A stretch of DNA of 64,000 nucleotides from Actinobacteria bacterium casp-actino5 (GCA_001510385.1 LFFE01000007.1:1-64000); one strand, 5' to 3'; positions 27,140-34,542 are shown, counted from the first letter of the stretch. Made by a program: numbers and translations. Notes: a model not told the origin generated them from the letters alone.

Positions 27140-27753
27140 TGTGTGCTCCGTTGAAGGTTGAGGGAATGCACACCCTCAAGGAATTGGACAGTAATGAGAT
27201 TGGCTAAGCCATCGAGGCTGAGATCGCCGAGCGGATCGAACCATTCGATCGTTGTGTTCATTGCGCCAAAGAGAAAGAGACGTGCGAGAGGTAACCGCGA
27301 AGCCTCGACGTCGAGAAGCACATCTGCAAGGAGTGAGTTCCAGCGATGCTCGTAGTCATCTCGGAGGGGAACGATTGCCGAGCGCAGTTCGTTCGGCGCA
27401 GTAAAGAAGGCGGTGACGTGAGCGGCGGTGTACGAGCCGTGCTCAAACAGTGCGCCGAGGTGTGCTCGAACGTACAATTCAATTCGGTCATTGACGGTGT
27501 CGCACAGGTCGGGTGATGCATCGATGCTCTCGAATGCTTCAACCATGACCTCGATTCCACGGCTGAACACCTCGATGAAGAGATCTTCTTTCGAGTCGAA
27601 GTGGTGGTAGATCGACCCTGCCTTAATGCCGACATCAGCGGCGATTTCTCGGAGTGTCGTAGCCGTGTAGCCCTGGGCGACGAGCCGTTCGGCTGCAGCA
27701 TCAAGCACACGCTGCCTGCCGTTCGAGGTGTCGCGTGTCCGCCGCATCCGCAT
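27136..27753 (-). CDS. TetR-family transcriptional regulator of the leucine-catabolic operon
   Basis: DNA-binding repressor of 205 aa. The N-terminal helix-turn-helix reads RQRVLDAAAERLVAQGYTAT, TLREIAADVGIKAGSIYHHF and DSKEDLFIEVF; the rest is a ligand-binding helical domain. The frame opens at 27783, but those first ten codons would be translated from a perfect palindrome (27756-27773). The real start is therefore ATG 27753 or ATG 27747. Being the first gene of the operon and sitting on its own operator suggests autorepression, with an acyl-CoA intermediate as the probable inducer. M. tuberculosis also places a TetR gene near this operon. Confidence 0.88.
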   Translation of the reverse strand: MRMRRTRDTSNGRQRVLDAAAERLVAQGYTATTLREIAADVGIKAGSIYHHFDSKEDLFIEVFSRGIEVMVEAFESIDASPDLCDTVNDRIELYVRAHLGALFEHGSYTAAHVTAFFTAPNELRSAIVPLRDDYEHRWNSLLADVLLDVEASRLPLARLFLFGAMNTTIEWFDPLGDLSLDGLANLITVQFLEGVHSLNLQRSTQ

Positions 27754-27755
27754 CA

Positions 27756-27773
27756 ACCTAACAAACGTTAGGT
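27756..27773. promoter_or_regulatory. Palindromic operator of the TetR-leucine operon
   Basis: ACCTAAC, 4-nt spacer AAAC, GTTAGGT: a perfect 7-4-7 inverted repeat ending 3 bp before the TetR ATG at 27753 on the minus strand. Size, symmetry and position are those of a TetR operator. Binding there would block the promoter of the whole 27.8-21.1 kb operon. Confidence 0.65.
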
Positions 27774-27795
27774 AGGCATACACGAGACGGAAAGA

Positions 27796-28308
27796 TTATG
27801 TGTCAGACCACTTCGTTCCGGAGGCGTAATACCGCTGGTGCCACACACCACGAATGTCCTCTCCCCGCCGAGGCATCCGCCACGTCGTCAATTTGGTCTC
27901 TGCAGAAGAAAGGTTCACTGCACACAACGCACGTGGCTGATCATCGGTGCCATCGACATAGTCATCTGCAGCGCCATCGGGCACATAGCGGCGAGCAATC
28001 GCTCGATAGAGATCACGCCATTCATCATCATTCCCCGGGTGATGAACAACTTCAACCACACCCTGCACCGTGACCTTTCGCCAGGGATGGGATTCCTCAT
28101 CAATCGAGATACCGACACGCGGATCGCGCTGAAGGTTTCTCCAGATGAGGGCCGGGGTACGCGGGGTGAACAGCAGCTGCCCATCTCGAATGATGAACCA
28201 CAGCGGAACGACGCGCGGCATGCCGTCGTTGTCAACAGTTCCGATCCTTGCAAGGTGCCCCGGCTCTTCGAAGAACTGCTCAACTTCTTCAGATGTAAGT
28301 TTTGGCAT
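27796..28308 (-). CDS. Pyridoxamine-5'-phosphate-oxidase-like (PPOX, F420/FMN split-barrel) protein
   Basis: Split-barrel flavin/F420-binding protein, 170 aa. The first strands read FFEEPGHLARIGTVDNDGMP and VVPLWFIIRDGQLLFTPR, followed by RNLQRDPRVGISIDEES and WRKVTVQGVVEVV, the standard PPOX order. A C-terminal tail with WRMPRRGEDIRGVWHQRYY is less common. Actinobacterial members often use F420H2, but the cofactor cannot be told from these motifs. It lies upstream of the TetR gene in the same direction, separated by the operator region. Confidence 0.82.
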   Translation of the reverse strand: MPKLTSEEVEQFFEEPGHLARIGTVDNDGMPRVVPLWFIIRDGQLLFTPRTPALIWRNLQRDPRVGISIDEESHPWRKVTVQGVVEVVHHPGNDDEWRDLYRAIARRYVPDGAADDYVDGTDDQPRALCAVNLSSAETKLTTWRMPRRGEDIRGVWHQRYYASGTKWSDT

Positions 28309-28357
28309 TCCCTATGGTCGCAGGCAACGCCTGAGCGACCAGCACTCGGGGCGCCGA

Positions 28358-29185
28358 TTACACGCAGGCATTGCGCATGGTGCCGATTCCTTCAATCCAG
28401 GTCTCGAGCACGTTTCCGGGCGCAAGTGCCCGAGGCGGTGTGCACGCCATGCCGACCCCGCTTGGTGTACCAGTGAAGATGACGTCACCCGGATACAGAG
28501 TGAGCACAGACGAAAGCTCGGCGATCAGGGTCGGAATATTGAAGATTAGGTCGCTTGAACGGGCATCTTGGACTACTTCACCGTCAACCGAACAACCAAG
28601 GGCAAGGTCATCCGGATTCTCAAATTCGTCAGGAGTCACAATCCACGGGCCCATTGGTCCGAAGCCTCGGCGTGACTTACCGAGTGAGAACTGGCGTCCA
28701 GCAGCCATCTGAAGTTTGCGATCGCTGATGTCTTGTCCGACGGTGAGACCAGCGACATACGACCACGCATCATCGACCGACACGTTGTCAGCCTGCTGAC
28801 CAACAATCGCAACGAGTTCTACCTCCCAGTCAACCGATGATCCAACGATGGGGATGTCGTCGAACGGTCCCGACAACGACGATGCGAACTTCGTAAAGGT
28901 TGCGGGAACCTCGGGGACCTCCATGCCCGCCTCTTCTGCGTGCTGGCGATAGTTAAGGCCGATCGCAAACACTTGCCGCGGAGCTGAAACGGGCTGCTGA
29001 AGCGCAGCCATGTTAAGAGCATCTGTCCCCTCGGTGATATTCACCGCGAAGTCACGAAACTCACGCCAATTCTCGAGCACTGACATCATGTCGGGGCCAA
29101 AGCAGCCTTCTGACGCTGTTGCGATATCGACGGTTGCATCACCGATCACGATGACTGCTCGTCCTGCTGCAGTTGCAATCTTCAT
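28358..29185 (-). CDS. Fumarylacetoacetate hydrolase (FAH) family protein
   Basis: Metal-dependent C-C hydrolase or decarboxylase of the FAH superfamily, 275 aa. Motifs are QVFAIGLNYRQHAEEAGME, VDWEVELVAIVGQ with the metal-binding E-x-E pattern, YVAGLTVGQDISDRKLQ, SRRGFGPMGPWIVTPDEF, and DVIFTGTPSGVGMACTPP. These place it with acylpyruvase / 2-hydroxyhepta-2,4-diene-1,7-dioate isomerase-like members. The AAGGAAAG before ATG 29185 is a good ribosome site. It diverges from the SDR gene across 141 bp that hold a long inverted repeat. Confidence 0.88.
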   Translation of the reverse strand: MKIATAAGRAVIVIGDATVDIATASEGCFGPDMMSVLENWREFRDFAVNITEGTDALNMAALQQPVSAPRQVFAIGLNYRQHAEEAGMEVPEVPATFTKFASSLSGPFDDIPIVGSSVDWEVELVAIVGQQADNVSVDDAWSYVAGLTVGQDISDRKLQMAAGRQFSLGKSRRGFGPMGPWIVTPDEFENPDDLALGCSVDGEVVQDARSSDLIFNIPTLIAELSSVLTLYPGDVIFTGTPSGVGMACTPPRALAPGNVLETWIEGIGTMRNACV

Positions 29186-29225
29186 GTTCTTTCCTTCTTG
29201 TCAGATGTCGTCAAAGCCGTTCGAC

Positions 29226-29272
29226 GGACGACCGAGTGGGCAAACCTCATTGAATTGTAGGTTTGAGCGTCC
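29226..29272. promoter_or_regulatory. Inverted repeat between divergent FAH and SDR genes
   Basis: CAAACCT (29241-29247) and AGGTTTG (29259-29265) form a perfect 7-bp repeat with an 11-nt spacer, flanked by GGACG (29226-29230) and CGTCC (29268-29272). It lies midway in the divergent spacer and could be an operator for both genes. No regulator gene is adjacent. Confidence 0.35.
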
Positions 29273-29326
29273 GCTTCTTCTCTTCATCGTTTCGCTCGGT
29301 ACGTTCGCAAGCAGAAGGAGGCAGTG

Positions 29327-30115
29327 ATGCAGATCGAACAAAGAGTTACTCACGCGATTGTTACGGGAGCCGCCTCGGGGCTCGGACGGGCAAGCGCCTA
29401 CGCACTTGCGGGTGCAGGAGCACAGGTCACCGTGTTCGACCTCAATGAAGAGGCCGGTCGAGAGGTTGCTCACGACATTGGAGGGCAATTCTGTCGCGTT
29501 GACGTTACGAGTGAAGAAAGTGTGCTCGATGGATTCGCCGAATCGCGAGAAGCATTCGGTCAAGAAAGAATTCTTGTGCATTGCGCAATGACGACCAAGG
29601 GCGGCAAGACAGTTGGGCGTGACCGCGAAACCGGTGGCTGGAAGCGCATGTCAACCGAAGATTACGCCTACTCCGCAATGGGCATTCTCGTCGCGAGCTA
29701 TCGCATGGCATCACTGTCTGCTCTCGGAATGATCGAGAACCTTGAACCACTCGAAGATGGTGAACGCGGTGTCATCACCTTGACCGCATCGGTTGCTGCA
29801 CAAGATGCTCAGGTGGGCCAGGTTGCATACGGCTCATGTAAAGCCGGTGTGAACGGTCTCGTGCTTCCGATCGCTCGCGACCTGATGGATCAAGGTGTGC
29901 GCTGTAACTCGATCATGCCAGGCATCATGTCGACACCACCGATGCTCGGCGTACCACCAAAAGTATTGGAAAACCTCAGCGCATCGGTTCCGTTCCCGAA
30001 ACGACTCGGCAAGCCCGAAGAGTTCGGCTCACTTGTGCTTGAGTTCGTTCGAAACACCTACTTCAACGGGCAGAACATTCGCCTCGACGGCGCTATTCGA
30101 ATGCCTCCGCGCTGA
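29327..30115 (+). CDS. Short-chain dehydrogenase/reductase (SDR)
   Basis: Classical NAD(P)-dependent SDR of 262 aa. The cofactor motif is VTGAASGLGRASAYALAG, then FDLNEEAGRE whose Asp favours NAD(H). Catalytic residues are Ser in TLTASVAAQ and the Tyr/Lys pair in AYGSCKAG. NSIMPGIMSTPPM follows. It resembles 3-hydroxyacyl-CoA dehydrogenase type II-like SDRs, and the neighbouring acyl-CoA ligase would fit, but the substrate is unknown. ATG 29327 is preferred to GTG 29324 because AAGGAGG ends 5 nt before the ATG. Confidence 0.87.
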   Translation: MQIEQRVTHAIVTGAASGLGRASAYALAGAGAQVTVFDLNEEAGREVAHDIGGQFCRVDVTSEESVLDGFAESREAFGQERILVHCAMTTKGGKTVGRDRETGGWKRMSTEDYAYSAMGILVASYRMASLSALGMIENLEPLEDGERGVITLTASVAAQDAQVGQVAYGSCKAGVNGLVLPIARDLMDQGVRCNSIMPGIMSTPPMLGVPPKVLENLSASVPFPKRLGKPEEFGSLVLEFVRNTYFNGQNIRLDGAIRMPPR

Positions 30116-30124
30116 GACTGCGCA

Positions 30125-31729
30125 TCAGTCGAGTGGGACGAGTTCGCCCTCGGCTGACATCTTCTGCAACTTAAATTTCTGAATCTTGCCGCTACCTGTG
30201 AGTGGGAATTCGCTGACGACGAACCAGTCGCGAGGCGTCTTGTGAGGAGCGATCGAAGCCCTCACGTAGTCAAATAGTTCTTGGCGACGCAACTCTGCAC
30301 CTGGAGCCGGACGCAACACTGCAGCAACGGTCTCTCCCCACTTCTCATCGGCAAGCCCGATCACTGCGACCTCTGCAACGCTGTCGTGCTCGAACAGCAC
30401 ATCTTCGATTTCACGGGGATAGATGTTCTCGCCACCACGAATGATCATGTCTTTCAACCGACCTTCAATTCGGGTGTAACCGCGCTCATCCATCATGCAG
30501 AGATCACCGGTGTGCAGCCAGCCTTCGTCATCGATTGCGGCAGCGGTTGCCTCGTGCATATCGAAGTACTCCATCATGACGTGATAGCCGCGGGTGAGAT
30601 ATTCCCCTGGCTCTCCACACGGAACAATCTCACCAGTTTCAGGGTCAACGATCTTCACCTCGGTGTGTGGCATCGGGCTACCGAGCGTGAGTGTTTTGTC
30701 GACCGTTGTGTCCTGCGGTGATGTCATCGACGCAACGGGTGAGCATTCGGTTTGGCCGAAGACAATAGTGAATGCAGCACCGGTCTCTTTCTCGATGCGC
30801 TCGACAAGCGGGGCCGGCACCGTTGACCCGCCTGAACAGATCGCTTCGAGCGAGGTGATATCTCGCTTCGCATAATCAGGGTGCTCCAGCATCGAGATCA
30901 ACATCGTCGGAACCGCAAGCATCGCCGAACCCTTGTATTCCTCAATAAGTTCCATGACAAGCGCTGGATCAAACGCCTCCAGCAGCACAAAGGTGCAACG
31001 TTTGGATACCGCAGCGAGCACACCAACCACGCATCCGCCAGTGTGGAAGAGCGGCATCGGGCAGACCCAAGTTCCACCCTCTGGTACACCCATTCGATCT
31101 GCAGTATGAGTCGCATTGTTGACGAGCGCACGGTTGCGCAACAGGGCACCTTTCGGGAAACCGGTCGTTCCCGAGGTGTACTGAATCATCACTGCGTCAT
31201 ATGGACTGACCTCGGGTAGTTCGATGTCTGGGTCAGCCGCTCGACCCAGGGCGAGTACCTCTTCCATTGCGATGATCTCGCGTAACTCTGCGCATCTTGG
31301 CGCAATCTCATCTGCGATCTGCCGTATCGGATTTCCGCGATGGTTCGTCGACACGATCAGGCCCGCAGACTTTGACTGATTGAGCACGTATTCGACTTCA
31401 CTTGCCTGCAGTGCAGGATTCACAGTGACGAGGATGACACCTGACATTGCGCAAGCAAATTCGAGAATCATCCATTCGGGAACATTCGGTGCCCACAGGG
31501 CGACACGTTCACCCGGCTGGAATTGGGTGGTGAGTGCTCGTGCTACCGCCTCGGCTTCAAGGAGAAGTTCTCGGTACGTCCATTGCCGGCGGTCGGACGG
31601 GTTCGGCAGTCCGGCAATCAATGCAACTTGCTCTGGCACCTCTCTGACCGCCTCACGAAGCAGATCTCCGATCGTGAGGTCTCGTAATTCGATTTCGGTT
31701 GGTCCAAAGGCATGCGATGGCACTGACAT
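30125..31729 (-). CDS. Acyl-CoA synthetase (AMP-forming, ANL superfamily)
   Basis: ATP-dependent fatty-acid or aryl-acid CoA ligase, 534 aa. The P-loop IQYTSGTTGFPKGALLRN, the FGQTECSPVASMT A5 motif, GWLHTGDLCMMDERGYTRIE (A7) and GRLKDMIIRGGENIYPREIE (A8) are all intact, and the A10 lysine lies in LTGSGKIQKFKL. The sequence resembles medium/long-chain ligases of the FadD3/FadD35 kind. It converges on the SDR with 9 bp between the stops and diverges from the DUF2510 gene. A TAGTGT box 6 nt before the ATG suggests a leaderless transcript. Confidence 0.9.
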   Translation of the reverse strand: MSVPSHAFGPTEIELRDLTIGDLLREAVREVPEQVALIAGLPNPSDRRQWTYRELLLEAEAVARALTTQFQPGERVALWAPNVPEWMILEFACAMSGVILVTVNPALQASEVEYVLNQSKSAGLIVSTNHRGNPIRQIADEIAPRCAELREIIAMEEVLALGRAADPDIELPEVSPYDAVMIQYTSGTTGFPKGALLRNRALVNNATHTADRMGVPEGGTWVCPMPLFHTGGCVVGVLAAVSKRCTFVLLEAFDPALVMELIEEYKGSAMLAVPTMLISMLEHPDYAKRDITSLEAICSGGSTVPAPLVERIEKETGAAFTIVFGQTECSPVASMTSPQDTTVDKTLTLGSPMPHTEVKIVDPETGEIVPCGEPGEYLTRGYHVMMEYFDMHEATAAAIDDEGWLHTGDLCMMDERGYTRIEGRLKDMIIRGGENIYPREIEDVLFEHDSVAEVAVIGLADEKWGETVAAVLRPAPGAELRRQELFDYVRASIAPHKTPRDWFVVSEFPLTGSGKIQKFKLQKMSAEGELVPLD

Positions 31730-31735
31730 ATCCCG

Positions 31736-31741
31736 ACACTA
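31736..31741 (-). promoter_or_regulatory. Probable -10 box of the acyl-CoA synthetase gene
   Basis: TAGTGT on the minus strand, 6 nt before the ATG at 31729. A small inverted repeat GCCAA-TG-TTGGC (31742-31753) adjoins it upstream. Confidence 0.4.
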
Positions 31742-31774
31742 GCCAATGTTGGCATCGGCCAATTCGCACAAGGC

Positions 31775-31786
31775 ATTCGGCCGAAT
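31775..31786. promoter_or_regulatory. 12-bp perfect palindrome upstream of the DUF2510-scramblase gene
   Basis: ATTCGGCCGAAT reads identically on both strands and covers the place where the -35 box should be, 12 bp before the TACCTT -10 box. This would suit a repressor site; the protein is unknown. Confidence 0.33.
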
Positions 31787-31798
31787 TTCGATCGCGTG

Positions 31799-31804
31799 TA
31801 CCTT
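31799..31804 (+). promoter_or_regulatory. Probable -10 box of the DUF2510-scramblase gene
   Basis: TACCTT with 7 nt to the ATG at 31812. This supports the short start and a leaderless transcript. Confidence 0.4.
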
Positions 31805-31811
31805 GGGTTGC

Positions 31812-32696
31812 ATGGCGAACTCCCCTGCAAACTGGTACGACGACCCAACCGGACGGCACCAACACCGCTACTGGGATGGCACAGCATGGACATCTCACGT
31901 CTCAGACAACGGAATTCAAGGCACCGATGACACCGCAAACGCGAGTGCATCGAACTCTCCGCAAACGACACCCTCAGTCCTTGACCGTCTCGACGAGGGC
32001 CTCACTCTCGGAAACGAGGGCGCAAAAGTTGACGAGCAACTTCACGGCGGTGGACGTCGAGGAATCGGACTTGAAGGCGGAGTAGAGGAAGGCGGAGGGG
32101 GAATCCTCACCGAGCCAATTCTGGTTGTTAATCAGAAGGCAAAACTCATTGAACTCAATAACCAGTACACGGTCTTCGACCAACATGGCGCCGCAATTGC
32201 GATGGTCAATCAGGTTGGTCAGTCGACAGTTCGAAAGGTGCTGCGACTCGTATCAAGCCTTGATCAGTTCCTCACTACCCGACTCGACATCACCGATTCA
32301 GATGGACGCGTCATTCTTCGATTGACCCGCCCCGGCAAGATTTTGAAGTCGACGATCATTGTGGGTGATGGCAACGACGTTGAGCTCGGACGCATCGTCC
32401 AACAGAACGCCATCGGCAAAATCAACTTCTCGCTCGAAGCTGGGGGTCAACGGCTCGGCACGATCAAAGCCGAGAACTGGCGAGCGTGGAACTTCTCGAT
32501 CACCGACGCCGCGGACCGTGAAATTGCTCGCGTCACAAAGACATGGGAAGGTCTTGCGAAAACAATGTTTACGACAGCTGATAACTACGTGTTGCAGATC
32601 TCAGAGCGTGCTGCTGAGCCATTGAATTCGCTCATTGTTGCCAGCGCATTGAGTATTGACACGGCTCTCAAACAAGACAGTCGGGGGCTCGCCTAA
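31812..32696 (+). CDS. DUF2510 and scramblase-like (tubby C2 fold) protein
   Basis: Protein of 294 aa in two parts. Residues 1-30 form a DUF2510 module (ANWYDDPTGRHQHRYWDGTA followed by WTSHV), common in actinobacterial membrane-associated proteins. After a low-complexity linker with GGVEEGGGG, residues 95-290 match the phospholipid-scramblase/LURP-one fold: LIELNNQYTVFDQHGAAIAM, then LDITDSDGRVILRLTRPGK, GRIVQQNAIGKINFSLE and ISERAAEPLNSLIVASALSI. The function of the bacterial form is unknown. The frame extends back to 31746, but ATG 31812 begins the DUF2510 module and follows a -10 box at the right distance. Confidence 0.84.
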   Translation: MANSPANWYDDPTGRHQHRYWDGTAWTSHVSDNGIQGTDDTANASASNSPQTTPSVLDRLDEGLTLGNEGAKVDEQLHGGGRRGIGLEGGVEEGGGGILTEPILVVNQKAKLIELNNQYTVFDQHGAAIAMVNQVGQSTVRKVLRLVSSLDQFLTTRLDITDSDGRVILRLTRPGKILKSTIIVGDGNDVELGRIVQQNAIGKINFSLEAGGQRLGTIKAENWRAWNFSITDAADREIARVTKTWEGLAKTMFTTADNYVLQISERAAEPLNSLIVASALSIDTALKQDSRGLA

Positions 32697-32711
32697 GACA
32701 AACCGTGCAGG

Positions 32712-33890
32712 TCACTCGAGGTGGCCAGCAACCATATAGAACCAGAACGGGAACGGAGCTTCTTGCGCCTTCAAGGCGCGACGCGCCTCAAGAATTGTCT
32801 TACCTGCTTCGGTAACTTCGTAAAACCACGCGTCAAACGACCTACTTCCGGGAGCGAGGTCACCAACGAGTTCAAGCGCAGCTTCGAGGTAGTAGGCACG
32901 AATGTCATGACAGACCGCAACGGTGTTCTTGCCTGGCAATGCGACATCTTTCCAGGCCGCGCCATTGGCCCACTGGTGAAGCGTGTCGAGGGCTGCTGGA
33001 ATCTGTTCTGGTTCGATAGCTCGACCCACTGCAGTGACGCCTTTTCGTTCAACCGCGCGTCGGTAAGCAGAAATCAATCCCCTTGATTCGTCAACTGCTG
33101 GCGGAGCATCTGGGTCATCTCGAGGTGGTAACGCGCACGCCATTGGCATTTCGTCTGACTCAACAACTTCAGGGAAGTTCTCGAAAATCGGCTCGTCCGC
33201 CTCAAGCAAGTCGAAGGCCTGTCGCAGCACTTGGTGCTGAAACTCTGCGTCTCCGGGTTTGCCGAGAGGACGACCGAGTGGGAACTCACATGCAAGCACT
33301 CGAGGAGGACCGACTTTCTTCGCAACGTCTGCCATCGAGGCGAGCACAACGGTCGCAATCCCGGCAGCTTCAAACACGTGGGCGAGCGTACTCACGGTAC
33401 GCGTGCAGAGTGGTCAAACAGGAGTGAGCAACACGACATCAACAGCGTCAGCGTTCAGTTGGGCTGCACACTGCGGGCCAGTATCCAGTCTGATTTCGCT
33501 CACCGTGTCGGGCTGGTTACCGGCAAATGCGAAATGACGGGGAGCGACCTCACCGATCACACCATCGTTTGCGAGTTCTTGTAAACGATCGATCGGGTAG
33601 ACCACATTGAGATCGAGCTGGAAACCCGAGTGATCAAAGTTGGGGCTCCAATGGCCCATGATGAGGTTTCGGTCATCGCGATCAAAGGCTCGAAAACCAG
33701 TATCGCCCTGAGCGAAACGATCTTGGTCAGGCCGATGAAGGGACGCACTCGTCACGATCGCAACACGACACTCCGACAGTGGTTTGTTGAGTTTAGTAAA
33801 ACTTGTCGAGCTGAATTCTGGCGCATCCATTGTCGAGGCAAGCGCACGCATTGCATCATCGCCACGGGTTGCTGATCGATTGTCCGTCAT
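32712..33890 (-). CDS. GrdB/PrdB-like reductase, predicted selenoprotein with in-frame TGA (Sec159)
   Basis: One reading frame of 392 codons runs from ATG 33890 (AAGGAGG 6 nt upstream) to 32712, crossed by a single TGA at 33416-33414. Codons either side are in the same frame and read LLTPV-U-PLCTRTVSTLAHV, so the TGA falls in a U-x-x-C motif, residues 159-162. The family (selenoprotein B of glycine/betaine/sarcosine/proline reductases, PF07355-like) has Cys or Sec at this site; the following AAGIATVVLASM and VLACEFPLGRPLGKPGD are typical of its single-chain members. A hairpin suited to a bacterial SECIS follows. Ordinary gene calling would give two genes, 33414-33890 and 32712-33395. Substrate unknown; a dithiol/selenol redox role is inferred. 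Confidence 0.82.
33386..33416 (-). promoter_or_regulatory. Candidate bacterial SECIS element downstream of the Sec codon
   Basis: After TGA (33416-33414) come 11 nt, then GCGTAC, loop CGTGA and GTACGC: a perfect 6-bp stem at 33402-33386 with GU in the loop. The loop lies 18-22 nt after the UGA, inside the window known for bacterial SECIS hairpins read by SelB. Confidence 0.6.
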
Positions 33891-34027
33891 GTTGACCTCC
33901 TTCATAAGAACCTAACGACTCGGACTCATCTCGTGCGAGGCATGCGCATGAACGAATAACAGCGGCTCAGCTTCAACATCGCCTTCGGTCATCGATCGTC
34001 AGCCAATGGAACATCAAGTCATTCTGA

Positions 34028-34357
34028 CTATGGCTCCATCACGACCCAGCCACGACGTTGCAATTCGGCGGCGAGAACTCCGGTGGGTAATGCCTGTGCC
34101 GAGCGCTCGTCGTTTGTTAACCGAGTTGGCGCCTCGGTTTGAGAGGGACCTGTCGCATCGTGCGCGTCACCTTCAAGCTCGGCAATGAAGGCTTCTGCTT
34201 CATCTCGGGTGAACTTGCCATTTCCTTGGCGTTGAGTGAACCCCATTGGGCCACGAGCATCGCGAAAGCCGTCATGTCCGGCTGCCTCAAGAAGTTCGAG
34301 CAGGCGCGCAACCTGCTGCCGGCTCGCCGGCGGGCCCGCTGGTTGGTTGAACGCCAT
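34028..34357 (-). CDS. Small conserved hypothetical protein
   Basis: A 109-aa protein without a recognised family name. The N-terminal half, MAFNQPAGPPASRQQVARLL then GFRDARGPMGFTQRQGNGKF and TRDEAEAFIAEL, is basic and Gly-rich with two predicted short helices and looks like a compact folded unit of about 60 residues. The C-terminal half is polar and ends LAAELQRRGWVVMEP. No signal peptide, membrane helix or cysteine is present. Similar small GPMGFTQRQ-type proteins are remembered from actinomycetes. The 137 bp to the selenoprotein gene show no clear signals. Confidence 0.6.
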   Translation of the reverse strand: MAFNQPAGPPASRQQVARLLELLEAAGHDGFRDARGPMGFTQRQGNGKFTRDEAEAFIAELEGDAHDATGPSQTEAPTRLTNDERSAQALPTGVLAAELQRRGWVVMEP

Positions 34358-34411
34358 AGGTTCAGTGTGCCAGATCGGTGTATCACGAGAAGGCCAGACT
34401 TCATACTCCCT

Positions 34412-34452
34412 AAAACGAAAAGAGACCCGCTGGTAAACCAGCGAGTCTCTTT
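34412..34452 (-). terminator. Rho-independent terminator
   Basis: AAAGAGAC and CGCTGGT pair with ACCAGCG and GTCTCTTT around a two-base tip with one mismatch (34419-34452). On the minus strand the stem is followed by TTTTCGTTTT, a good U-tract. It would end transcripts coming from 35151-34543. Confidence 0.65.
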
Positions 34453-34502
34453 GAGTTGGTGGCGGAGGAATTCATCACTGCTTTCGCTCCAGGTTGCAAC
34501 TC

Positions 34503-34537
34503 GGTGGGTTGACCTCGGCGAACGAGGTCAACCCACC
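34503..34537 (-). terminator. 15-bp perfect hairpin after the 34543-35151 gene
   Basis: GGTGGGTTGACCTCG and CGAGGTCAACCCACC form a perfect stem with loop GCGAA, 5 nt beyond the stop of the minus-strand gene. No T-run follows, so it may protect the 3' end of the message, with the hairpin at 34412-34452 doing the terminating. Confidence 0.6.
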
Positions 34538-34542
34538 GTGAG

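Noticed and set aside
32712-33890. Reading the 33414-33890 and 32712-33395 segments as two separate genes or as a pseudogene with a nonsense mutation
   Set aside because: The frame is otherwise intact over 392 codons, only TGA interrupts it, it falls exactly at the family's redox residue next to x-x-C, and a SECIS-like hairpin follows. The GTG that would start the second gene lies inside that hairpin and has no ribosome site.
34440-34540. A tRNA-Sec or other tRNA gene on the minus strand ending CCGCCACCA
   Set aside because: No T-arm consensus, no matching acceptor strand and no UCA anticodon loop could be built; only the 3' end resembles a tRNA.
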